In this document: positions 24,401-35,500 of the stretch, in pieces | How the letters are laid out: the number at the start of each line of letters is the position of its first letter | Numbering within the stretch: position 1 is the stretch's first letter | Assembly: GCF_035083965.1 (NCBI RefSeq) | Contig: NC_089729.1 | Coordinates: 15,736,964-15,800,963 of the forward strand | Origin: Branchiostoma lanceolatum | Lineage: Eukaryota > Chordata > Leptocardii > Amphioxiformes > Branchiostomatidae | DNA: 64,000 nucleotides | Reading direction: 5' to 3' | Program-made: the position numbers and the translations under genes | Notes under the pieces: generated by a model | Database searches by the model: none | Seen by the model: only the letters and a program-made list of their open reading frames with translations | Told to the model about the DNA's origin: nothing

Positions 24401-27241
24401 TTCGTGTTCCCTGATCTGAGCCTTGATGTAGTCAACAGGGAAGTCGATTGCCTTGATCAGCTGGGAGGGAGATACGTGTCATGAAAAAGGGCGTCAGTGA
24501 AGGTTAGACTAGCCTGGGTGCCATCCTATTTCTACCGGGCTCCTATGTAGGAGCCCCGGTAGAAATAGGATGGCACCAAGGCTAGGTTAGACATGCAGGT
24601 AATAAGATTCGTAAGAATGCAGTTGCTGGAGGAACTGGATAGATTTCAGAAATGGTAAGAATATATTTAGTTGACCGTTTCCAAAGTCTATGCAGTTGCT
24701 TGGGTGGTTGTTTTCTTGCTAATGGGAAGGGTAGGGGTTGGTTTTATCAAAAACCTCATTGGTTTTATGTAGTGTGTTACGATGTGGATCACACTAAAAC
24801 GCAAATAAGTCATTAATCTTACATAAGAAAGCAAGAATAGACATCATTGTTGTCTTTTCAACACCGATCTATTCTATTTTGATGGCCTTTTTATTAAAGA
24901 AGTAAGTTAATATTGAAATTTCTGTCCGTTTTATATGTGTTGGTCTGATGCCAATCATTGTTTGGGGTGCGAGGGACAAGATATAACAAAGCACAGCTAA
25001 TGTACCATTTTGCCAAAGCAAAGAAAACATATGACTTGTCTTACCGTGTCCGCGCTGTTCAGGACATGCCTAAGAAAAGGAAAGATGTTCTCAGGCATGT
25101 TGATGAAGTCGGTTCCAGAAATGGTGTTGAAGTCTTCCATGAGCCGTAAGAAATGAGGGCTGTCGTACTCTAAGCGGTGTGATAAGACCAGGGAGCAAAT
25201 GACATTAGTAGTCGCCTTCTGTGCCATCCTGGTTATGTTGAACGGTTTGCCGCCCATGTTGCGGATCTCTTCGCGCAAGGCTGCCGACTCCTCCAAGATC
25301 CTGGCCTCCAGACTTCGCTTCCCAAAGCCGAAACTCCTCAGAGTTATACCAAGGCAAACTTTCTCTGCTCCTTCCAATGGGGACCGGAGGGGATCATAGC
25401 TATACCTGTAGTTGGGAAATAGAAAACAGGGGAGGTTTCAAATAAGACCCGGTCACTAGCACAAAGCGATGTGACCATGGCCTCCCGACCCCTACCAACC
25501 TTTGCTCCTTCCAAAGTGGAGCAAAGGGGATCATAGCTTTAACTGTCATTTGGAAATAGAAAACAGGGAAGGTTTTGAATAAGCCCTGATCACACAAAGC
25601 GATGTGACCATGGCCTCCCGACCTCTACCGACCTTTCCTAGCTAGACCATGGTGTGGGCTGAACTACAATGTAGTCGTTAGCAAGCAAGGTCATCTGTGT
25701 TTGGGAGTTGGTCGGTGAGTTTTCCTACCAGTCTTTAAGCATAGTCTGGGTCAGCCGTATATGAATTTCTGTAGGAAGTACATGTAGTCGGCAGTGTCAT
25801 CTTCTGCTTGGATGCTTTCATAGGAACGAACTGTTGTGAGCATAGGATGGATTCCAGGCTACTCCTGACCCAGCGCCGACCTTGGTTGGGGAGTGGTCGG
25901 GAGCACAGTCGTTGGAAGGTTTTGAAATTCAATGTGTGACAGGAGGAGTTTATCTGTTCTTAGCTCTATTGTGACGTAGTTTTCTACGAAGGGAAATACG
26001 AATAAGTCGTACCTTTGTTATTTGTAATTTTGGTTACAACCGCTAGGTGGACAGGTCTGCTGGAGAATACCTCAGCCTGCTTCACCAAGGCTTGATAGAT
26101 GACATCATAACCTCCGAGCACCACGGCATCCTGCAGCCAAATAAAAGCATAGATTTTTCTTCGTGATAATGCCACAAATCTGCCATTGTAGATATGGTCC
26201 AACATAACTGGCTAATATCTAAATATTTCTAATACATTAGTCCTTAATGGAAGCCATACATATGAACTTGCTATCTGTCGCAAACGAAATCCCAATCTAG
26301 GTCAACAAGACAAAAACAACACGCGTTACACAATGTTGTTTCTTATCATTGCCACGCCCTCACAATTAGAATCAACATCTTTAACAAGGTAGGCAATAAA
26401 AACTATTTCCATGGCGGCGATTCAATTGACCTGGGCCTGGCAGTCTACAATTAGGACATGGACCACTATGGGTTATCTAGGTGGTGACTACGCATGCGTG
26501 GATCATTCCCGTAAATTCGTGGAGTTTCTGGGATATTTGTCAAATAGTCACATAATATACTGTTTGGCGCGTTCCTGAAACGCTGCCAAAAACTGTGTAT
26601 CCGTTTCAACTTCTGACTTACCAGCATTCCAATACGGAAGTAGGTGACAGGTCCGTATTCCTTCTGCCATTCCAGGAATTTCAGGTGGAGGTCGTCGGTC
26701 TACAAAAAGGCAAAAACATCACAGCAAAGTTTTCTTGTAGCATTTCGTTGAAAATCTATATTACTCTACATGTTACTAGCGCACATGGTATAATCATGCT
26801 AATAATATTGCTTGTTGCGGGTTTAAACCTTAGGGTAGGTTTCTTAATTGAAGGTAGGTTTGCATATGTATGTGCATTTGTAAGTCTAGGCACAGGGCCT
26901 ACTACTTTGCTGTGTTGGTGCATTTGTGTCCAAGCTTACACGTTTGTTATCCAATTTTCTAACTTAACGGTGCCGATGGATTACTCATTCCATATTTGTC
27001 TTCGTGGTTTTCATTTTCTAAAGCGCTGTACCAAAACGGCTTGGAAATGACATGTGTTCGGTACCTTAGCTATACTGGGCAGGCTGCCAATAACGGGCCA
27101 ACAAAGCGGCCCGGGTGGTAGATTCTTGGGCCGTCTGAAGTACAAGTACGCGAGGAGACTGGCAAACAGGAGAACCAAGCTGGCGCGGCTATCCAGCAGT
27201 TCCAACATATAGTGGACAGCCGACATCTTTCCTTTGTCCAT
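21464..27241 (-). CDS. Cytochrome P450, CYP2-like, with 2-bp frameshift in exon 4
   Basis: Exons (transcript order): 27065-27241, 26622-26699, 26013-26130, 25045-25405, 24194-24460, 23328-23494, 22469-22626 and 21464-21645. Phases match throughout except for one lesion; with it discounted the product is 501 aa, normal for microsomal P450s. Seen: an N-terminal membrane anchor then the proline-rich LPPGPLCWPVIG, I-helix FIGGTEST, K-helix ExxR (EVFR), FDPTRF, and the heme signature FSAGPRVCLG with the ligand Cys446 split across exons 7/8. The family binds heme in the ER membrane and performs monooxygenation with NADPH-P450 reductase; substrate unknown. In exon 4 the frame reads KFALV and then hits TAA. 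Removing the extra TA at about 25355-25358 restores TLRSFGFGKRSLE, as expected for CYP2 proteins. It is either a recent null allele/pseudogene or a sequence error. Confidence 0.88.
21976..22419. mobile_element. TIR element rich in GTACCGG/GGTACA motifs, TA target duplication
   Basis: Ends GTGCTGCGTACC and GGTACGCAGCAC are perfect inverted repeats flanked by TA (21974-21975, 22420-22421). The 444-bp interior carries palindromic GTACCGGTAC clusters near each end and no ORF. It lies in the intron between P450 exons 7 and 8. Confidence 0.75.
23655..23868. repeat. Minisatellite, ~21-bp unit (CCACCTGTAGCGTCCGTACCC)
   Basis: About ten imperfect copies of a 20-22 bp unit centred on GTAGCGTCCGTACCCC lie in the intron between P450 exons 5 and 6. 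The array is open in several frames, but only because of its repeat structure. Confidence 0.9.
24509..24592. repeat. Short perfect foldback in P450 intron 4
   Basis: CTAGCCTGGGTGCCATCCTA...ACCGGGCTCC pairs with GGAGCCCCGGTAGAAATAGG...AAGGCTAG around a 4-6 nt loop. The ~38-bp arms differ by only one or two bases. It is either a tiny MITE relic or a cruciform-prone palindrome. Confidence 0.8.
25364..25630. repeat. Tandem duplication covering the start of P450 exon 4
   Basis: Two ~135-bp units (25364-25498 and 25499-25630) share CTGCTCCTTCCAA, GGATCATAGCT, GGAAATAGAAAACAGG and GCGATGTGACCATGGCCTCC. The first unit contains the real exon 4 acceptor and its first ~45 coding bases. The second, lying upstream in transcript terms, keeps a decayed acceptor and an AMIPFAPLWKEQR-like stretch, then loses the frame. 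The units also include part of dispersed family B. Confidence 0.8.
25590..25740. repeat. Dispersed repeat family B, copy in P450 intron 3
   Basis: TGACCATGGCCTCCCGACC, AGACCATGG, AAGGTCATCTGTG and TTGGGAGTTGGTCGG occur in the same order as in TELO2 intron 16 (17715-17832). Confidence 0.6.
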
Positions 27242-29519
27242 CTTCACTTACGCTTGTCTACATACGGGTGCCTGAAATATAAATTTAACCAGTTATATAT
27301 TAATCTCCAAGCAGATCTCCACGGAGCCAAAATCGTATGAGCTAGCCAGAGAAGCTCCAGTCAGCCAGAGAAGTTGTCAGGCACCGTCGGGTTGCAATAA
27401 AAACTCATTCTGCCAGTTGGATACGGTCTTTGCAACCGTTGGGTCTGCTAGAAGAATAGTTATACATACCAGTCTGAGGATGTTCTACTTCTTGTAATTC
27501 TTGTGATATGGTGTTTTTGAGTTCGCGTTTTTTTCCAAAACACCGCGAACTTATCATCACCCTCCGCGAACGTATGTTTTGTCTTCTACTGTTACTACTT
27601 CGGTTTCAACCGCGAACTCAAAGACATCGATATCTCTTGATTTTCACGCTCAAGTGACGTGAATTTACTGCATATTACATCATGAGAGACATTGTGTCGT
27701 TACTATTGCTCAGGTCGCCCTTGGAGCATTCACAAGCCCAACGTTCACAATCTAACGGCACAAGGGCATGGTGTTTTTTTTCGTAGATAATCCGATCGTT
27801 TTCTTTACATCGTTAACGTTGCGTGTAGATAGGACGTTGACTTGAAGGATAATGAGACCAACTAACCTTCGACTCGCGGCTCTTCCTTGACTCAAACACG
27901 GCTGGTTGTGACTTACTTGCGGACTTGTTGATGCAACTGTTAAGACTTTCACTAGCCACTCGACAACATAATTCACTGCTTTTCAAACACATCAAGGACA
28001 AGGTCATTTATACGAGACTGTCCAAGAGGAATCGTAAGGGTGTAGACTAGCACGAGAGAAATATATCAGGATATTTTTTCTGGAGAGCAGTAGAAGAGAA
28101 TAGTTTTATATATACAGAAAAGTTGGTAGAAAAAGAAAACGAAGGAATACCAATTTATGTCAACGGTTGATCTAGATTTGTGAGAGAAAAATTATCAATA
28201 TCTGTGTGTACCTCCCATACTAAGTACCTCTCAATGGTTCGATCCAAAAGAGCTCTTTGATGTTTCACCCACGATGTGAAGCTTAAGGTCACACTTGGTC
28301 TAGAGTTGGAATTATTCATGAGCAGTTTTGTAGTTCCGGTGTTTGTAAGTACTTTGCCCTGGTCTATTGGCTGAGTACCAGCTGGCCAAGACTTTGGCAA
28401 AACGTAAGGACAGGAAACAAACATTCTAGCAGATAACCTACAGGCGGTTTGGCTTTGAAGTTTTAGCTTAGCATACAATATCACACGAAACGCTATTTTA
28501 TCTCAATAACCTCTCGCCTAACTCACTAGGCTGGGGTAGCGACTTAGGGCACGCAGACGTCACCAAAGTGAAGTATGTTTTCCAGATACAGTACTGGTGA
28601 ATATGCGAAACACGTAGCCTTCGTCTATTGCCCTGCAATATGAAGTCGCAAGGTGGCGTCATTGTCACGCTGCAGATCGATGTTTATCCAGGCACACGAG
28701 CGTCTCAAAGACATCGATATAAAAGCCTTTCACTTTTAGCAACATCTGACTTACTTTGATACACATTTCTGCTGTCCATATTCATATCCAAAAAGAATAT
28801 TTTTGTAGTCCATATTCATATCCAAAAAGAATACGAGCCTCTCTTAGGTGTTTTCCATGGGGGATTCCCCGCCGTCAACACTTCCGCATTCACATTTAAG
28901 TGATCGAAACTTGCTGCCTCGCCCCGACAAGGTGTACGCAGAGACCACAGCAGGAGACGTCTTGAAAAGCAGAATTTACACCAACAAGGTAAGCAAAGAT
29001 CGATAAGAAGTCTTTGTGACGACTTTGGGGGTACGACTGAACCCAAGGCAGTGTTTTGAAAGCGTTCCGGTGGGTAGGAGGGTCACCGGCGTTGGTGGGA
29101 GGCCTCTCGGTATAACCTGTACAACATTGAAATGTGTTAATCATTCAGCCAGCCGCCCAAACACACACACGCAAAAACTGGGCCAGATTCGCTAACACTT
29201 ACGTTATACTGATATGTTAAATTATTCTAGTCTGTAGGATATATAGGATTGTGTAGTGCTGCACAGCCATACAAATGTACTAGGAGGCGCTTCTCGGAAG
29301 TGCTCTGTGTGAAACAATGGTTGCGTCATGATTACTTTAGCCCACTTGTTTACTGAGTAAACCAATACTATAGGCCCACGTGAGTAGGTGTTAGGAAGAC
29401 AAAGGTCATGGTCGATTGGAGTGCTATGGTCTTAATCTTTTTGTTTGCTGTACCTTTCTCGCAATAGCCATCGCAGCCACCTGAATAGGACAGGAAATAC
29501 CCCTACTACGAGGACAAAC
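27242..29519. other. Shared 5' flank of divergent P450 and SIR2-kinase genes
   Basis: A 2.3-kb divergent intergenic region. It contains a foldback element (27504-27634), a further copy of that element's end (about 28702-28722), and a 26-bp tandem duplication with GTCCATATTCATATCC at 28774 and 28808. ORFs present here lack splice or domain support. Promoters for both genes must lie here, but I cannot point to a convincing core element. Confidence 0.5.
27504..27634. mobile_element. Small foldback element (GATAT..TTTGAGTTCGCG ends)
   Basis: Left end GATATGGTGTTTTTGAGTTC and right end GAACTCAAAGACATCGATATC are inverted repeats, with further CGCGAAC motifs inside. The right-end sequence CTCAAAGACATCGATAT recurs alone at about 28704, suggesting a multicopy family. 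Confidence 0.6.
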
Positions 29520-32500
29520 ATGGCGGACCCTAGACGGGACATGTACGACGCCCTCACACAACTCCGCCAGCACATCGGCAGCGAGCAACTCGTCCTGTTT
29601 GTCGGCGAACAACTGTCAGTACTCCCGCCGCCCGCTAGGGTGAATCACTGGTGGGAAATACAGGTGGTTATGTTTTACCAACATTTTATTTGATACCTCC
29701 GTGGAAAAGAATGTATCGTTTTCGGTCAGTTTGTCTTGATGTGTGTTCAAGTTTGTTCCCTGGATGAGTTGTAACAGAGACTGGCAGGATGTAATTTGGA
29801 ACCATGTTTTCTTTAGAATGGCATAAGTGGTCTCGCCCAGCTCGAGTCTGAGTTCATGGCCAACCTTCCTCAACGACCGGCCAAAGTACACAATGTACTG
29901 CGCACTCTGGGAACGTTCCCTCTCATCCTCACAACCAATCAGGACGAACTTCTGGAGAGGCTGCTCTGGGGACGAGGGAGTCTGGGCTCTGCTTTGGGAG
30001 AGAAAATCCGCCTTGACCAGGTGATATTTACCAGTTGGGATGAATGAATGAAGATAATGATAATGATGATGAATGCTCAGTATTATGTAAGTATTTCATA
30101 TGACTTAACAAGGTGAAAAACAAAAACTACAAGGTGGAAACTTTATTGTTCCAGGTAGGGCAGGTGATGGAGGACTGGCCTGCCCTCCACCGACACCTGA
30201 TTGTGAAGTTGTACGGCGACACCAGCTACACTGCCCGCTGCAGCGTACGTCTTTGTCCGTTCAGTTAGATCTTTCAATCTTTATCAATTTGAATCAACAT
30301 AGCAGAAATACATTATACTATACATGTACTCCTGAACTGCACTAATCTTACAAATCAGATATATGCAAGCACGAAAACAAAAACTGGACATCACAAAAAC
30401 ACTATACAGTGTATATTTAACGATCATTTTAGTATCCTTCCAATGGTACTACGTCTTTTATGGCAAATACCGGTTCGTAAATCCGGAGACCATGGATTGA
30501 TAAGGCCGTAAGATAAATCGATTTAGTGCTGAACGGCCGTGAACTAACTGTGTACTAGTCTGAGCCGTACGTGAAATCCACACCCTCCTGAAAGCAGAGC
30601 CCCTATCGCTCGATTCGTTAGCTCGCTCGCGTAGGGGCCCTGCTCTTTAGCCCCGGTAGACACGGTTCTGGCGACGTCGCCACCAAAACAGCTTCAGCCA
30701 ATCAGAGGGTTTGCTAAACCTCATCTAGAGCAAAAGCGCAAAGGACGCTGGGAAGCTATCAACCAATCAGGTTACGTCTCACATCGTTACTTTAGGTTCA
30801 AAACAAATTTACCACCAAATTGTGCCAAATAAGGATAGCTCATTAATTAGTCATGAGCAACTGTCAGTAACGTCGCCAGAACCGTGTCTACCGTGGCTAA
30901 AGAGCAGGGCCCCTACGCGAGCGAGCTAACGAATCGAGCGATAGGGGCTCTGCTTTCAGGAGGGTGGAAATCCACGGCTGTGGACGGACTGACACTAGTC
31001 TGAATTCATCACCAAACTTGATGAATCCCACGGCCGTGGAACTCACCTATCAACGGTCTCAAATGGCTCAGCAAGTTGAAAGATATGTACAAACCGTTAA
31101 GGTGCTCCAGTACGATAATTTTGGAGAAAATGTGTTGTTTGAAGGTGACACACTTTTACCATCTTTAACATAACTACAACAGGCAGAATCTCGGAAATTC
31201 CTTGAAGAAGGCATCTTGTGTGGTGAACCTTACCATGAGAACGCAGCTGTGGAGTTTCTTGACAAGGTGTTCAAGGAACGGTCGGTCCTCTTCCTGGGTT
31301 GCGATTTACAGCACAACATCTACAAGCGACTCCTGGCGAGATTCGTCACAAATGCTCCGGTATGAATCATCTTTGGTTTCAGTACCACATCAATTGAGAA
31401 GATTCGTTTCAGTGATAACGTTATACTTGGCACAACGCACACAAAGTGTACATGTTTTATGCAGTCTACCATATGGTAGTAGGAAATAATCATTTGGGCC
31501 CCATGTTTAGCTAGATAACAGTTTTAACATCAGTGATGTGACTGTCAGTATCAAATCAGTACTGTACAGTGTATATGATTTTAGTACTGCAGGTCTGCTA
31601 TTAAAAACAAGGGTTGTTGTTGAAGAGAGTGTTCGCAATCGGATGACCGAAAACGTATTGCGATTGATACATTTTTGTGGTATAAACAGAACCATCCAGC
31701 TAAGTAAACGTGTGTCCATGCTACTATCCAAAGGAACACGAAGTAACAGTGGTGCACATATACTAGTTGTATTAGGGTCTATTCACTGAGAACACGCCCC
31801 CCACCTTGTCAGGTTGACCACTACACGTTTGAGTCGTCTGAAAGCCGCAGTTTTTCCCGCCATGGCAGCCTGGTGACTCTCAAGGCGAACCTGGAACTCT
31901 GGGAGTTTGTGCAGTACCTCAGCACGGGGAGGATGGAGGAGAATATACACCCCGGGCAGGTGGGAAAAAATAGGGACAGTTAGAGAAAGCATTTTTTGGT
32001 AGATTCCTTTCACATTATTTTATCAATATCCTGTTAAATCATTATATCATTTATATCTGACTACGAACAAATTGTAGGAGCAGGATCTTACTCCTTCTCA
32101 ATACCTTTTATGAATTATGAATTATGTGCGGATGCCACATATTGTTTGCAACGAATTTGACCTTTGCTAAGCCATTATTAAGTCCTATCTTCTCACACAA
32201 GTGTATAAGAAGTCCTATCTTGTCACACATACGTATGAGAAGTCCTATCTTGCTACTCAGGTGTATGAGATGTCCTATTGTCACACAGGTGTAAGAGGAG
32301 TCCTATATATTGTCACACAGGTGTATGAGAAGTCCTATCTTGTCACACAGGTGTATGAGAAGTCCTATCTTGTCACACCGGTGTATGAGAAGTCCTATCT
32401 TGTCACACAAGTGTATGAGAAGTCCTTTCTTGTCACAAGAGTGTATGAGAAGTCCTATCTTGTCACACAGGTGTATCTTAAGTCCTATGTTGTCATACAG

Positions 32501-35500
32501 GTGCATGAGAAGTCCTATCTTGTCACACAGTTGTATCTAAAGACCTATCTTGTGACACAGGTGTATGAAAAGTCCTATCTCGGTACTCAGCGAGAAGAGT
32601 ACCTTCTCCAGCAGCTTGCCCTGGAGAAGCAGGCCTCGGAGATCGTCTTCCACACGTCCAGCATCACCAACGCCCTGGCTACGGACGACGCCTTGGAGTT
32701 CATCTCTAAACCGGCATTACAGGACATCTACAGCAGCGACCCCTTTGGTAAGGGATAGACCTACGTTCATCTACCCTGGGAAACCAGACACCGTATATCG
32801 GCGCGCCACCAAGCACCGCACGCGCGCCCAAGCTTCCCCCCCCCCCCGCTGCCCCCGAAGACCGACCCCGCCCCAGTCTCCGCTGTAAACCCAAGCTCCG
32901 CTAGCCGAATACGTGGAGCTTGGGTTTACAGCGGACAGTGGGGCGGGGTCGGTCTTCGGGGGCAGCGGGAGGGTGGGCCGAGAAAGCTTGGGCGCGCGTG
33001 CGGTGCTTGGTGGCGCGCCCATATACGGTGTCTGGTCTCCCAGGGTAACGGTCATCTAGCTCTATGATCATTCAAAGCAGGAAAACAAGATACTATTTGG
33101 AGATGATAATATCCAGTAACACTGTATTAGATACCCTGAGTTCTCCGTCTGCTACAAATGTTTTAATTTCATATCTTTCATTTTGAACCCATCAGGCGTA
33201 TTCACAGACGAGCACGTGACTAGGTCCCTGGACGCAATGAAAGCTAGACGGGACAACCTTATCAAGGTAAATTATCCTTTTCATGTAAATACATGAAATA
33301 TGCAGGATTCAGGAACATAGTTGATTCTATCAAATGTTAGATCGCATGTCTGGTTAAGATTTCAAAGCTATATGTATTGGGAACGCTGATAAGCTAGGAA
33401 TTACGATCAGTTGGAAACTAGAATGTTTATTAAGCTGATCGTCGTTTGATAGAAATTCAAGAACGACAAAAAATGCTGTGGTTGAAATTTCTTTACTGAT
33501 CTACTGTAACAATAGATTCACAGATTTGTCGAAAAGTAACCATTTGCCAACATCATTACAGAAAATCCACGAAGGAACCAAGGTTGTGACGCTGTTCTTC
33601 TACCACGGACTGAAGGCTGAGCTTGACCCGAACAAAGTCACGGACCCCAAGAAGCGGCAGATGGCCATCAAGAAGTACGTGGAGGTCATCAAACTGTGCC
33701 AGACCTTCGTCACCAGCAAGAGCTCGCTGGAGATCCGCATCGTGGACTGGACGGATCCAGAAGAGCGCAAAGAGATCGACAAGGAGAAGTTTGGGTTGGC
33801 CAGACTTAAAGGTACGTCAACGTCAAATATAGGCAAAGTTTAACAAGTCTTGTTCTAACAAATACAAGGAGTTACTGACTCCTGGCGTCACGTGAGATAG
33901 GTGAGTGGGTCAGTATTCCTTAAGAAGGCCAAAGTGTTCACAAGATCGGCGAGTTGGATAGTTGAAATTTTGGTCAAGACATGTAACCTACAAATAGGAT
34001 TCCCCTAAGGACATATATTCGTTTTGCTAAAACATTAAGAACGCTGTAGAAAGAATCGTGCGAAGACACAGTGATTGTCAAAGAGTCTCCACCTACAATT
34101 TTGTTTATGTGTAGGAGGCGAAGACGAAGCTATTTTTCACGGCCATCCGGCGACAGCTGGCAAGAAGGCTTTCGCCGTGCAGCTGATCGCCATCAACGGA
34201 GAGGAGACTGCGCGGAAGAGGAAGATTTACGAGAAGTCTCGCGAGAGGTCGTGGAGTCCCGAGGATTCCGTGAGACGGCTGCTGCAGGAGGTGCTCAGGG
34301 CTAATGGGGAGCTGGTGGACAAGCACGGGGAACACATGTCAGCTATCAAGGTATGGGTGTTAACTGTTAAAAATTATTATTACAGATATTGTTATCACCT
34401 ATCGGATTGTTGGTTTGTTTGTCTTGTTGTGTGTAAACGTTTTTCCCGCTGGCCCGGGTCCAAGGTGGCAGGCGGATATGAGGCGGAAAATGGTGTAACT
34501 GGAGACCTGCAGGATGGAAGGCTGATTTTGCCCGGGTCCAAAGTTGGTGCCGTAAGCTTGGTCCGGCTCAATTGTCTCACAAGAAGGCAGGAAATTCACA
34601 AAATTATCGAGAAATTCACAATAATGAACAATACGAGATATTCGCAAAAAGGTATGCGATAACCGATATTTCTTTTTCTCGTTTGCCGTTTGGAGCAATG
34701 TAAAGTGTGTATACATGTGAATCATGATGTTTCTTTTGAGATAAAAATGTTGAAGTTTTTCGTGCCTATGTTATTTCCTTCATCAGAAAGGGGACCTGGA
34801 GATGTTACAGAACATGAGTGAGATACACCTACTGACCAACAAGAAGCTGGACCAAGGAAGCAACTTCATCAAGGTGTGCCTTGTAAAATTTCACCTCCGT
34901 CACTAATTGTAATACGATAGTGTTTGTGTTTGTACATATAGTATGATGATTATTGTATCAAGTAAACATTATTTTATTACAGATCGGCAGCGGCAGTTTT
35001 AGCACGGTGCACAAGGCCACACGGCAGGGGCGAACGGTAGCGGTCAAGATTCTCAATGAAGTCCAAAGCACAAGAGAGCTGAAGGCCTTCCAAGATGAAT
35101 TCAAGCTTCTAAGGTACGTTGGAAGTTATGACCTAAACATTCTGTAACGTTTTCGCGGCAGGCAGATGTATGGCAGTATGTCACCCTAAAGGGGCGAAAT
35201 GTACCACCAAAGATGGCATACCTATATTGCAGTATAGGCTAATAAGTAGGGAGCACCACCTGGAGCCTCGTTTTTGTGCATGACCCAAAGCTGACCGCGG
35301 GAAATTCAAAATGGCAAGAGGTCTATTGTCGTGATTCAAATACACTACGCTCTCTGTTATTATTACCTTTTCTAGGAATGTGAAATTTACACCAAGACTC
35401 GGCAGCAACTTTGACCACTTCTTGACGTTGTTTAACATTCTATATCTCCGTTGTACCCAAATAGAGATATGAAGCACCCCAACGTCGTCCAAGTTGAAGA

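Noticed and set aside
25400..25597. Minus-strand ORF with AMIPFAPLWKEQR as a true P450 exon
   Set aside because: It lacks the rest of exon 4 and has only a weak acceptor; it is the decayed unit of a tandem duplication.
32201..32590. Repeat-coded YEKSYLVTQV region as an N-terminal gene
   Set aside because: It is a 30-bp minisatellite. Exon 5 and exon 6 of the SIR2-kinase gene join in phase without it, so it was kept as intronic, with possible inclusion flagged.
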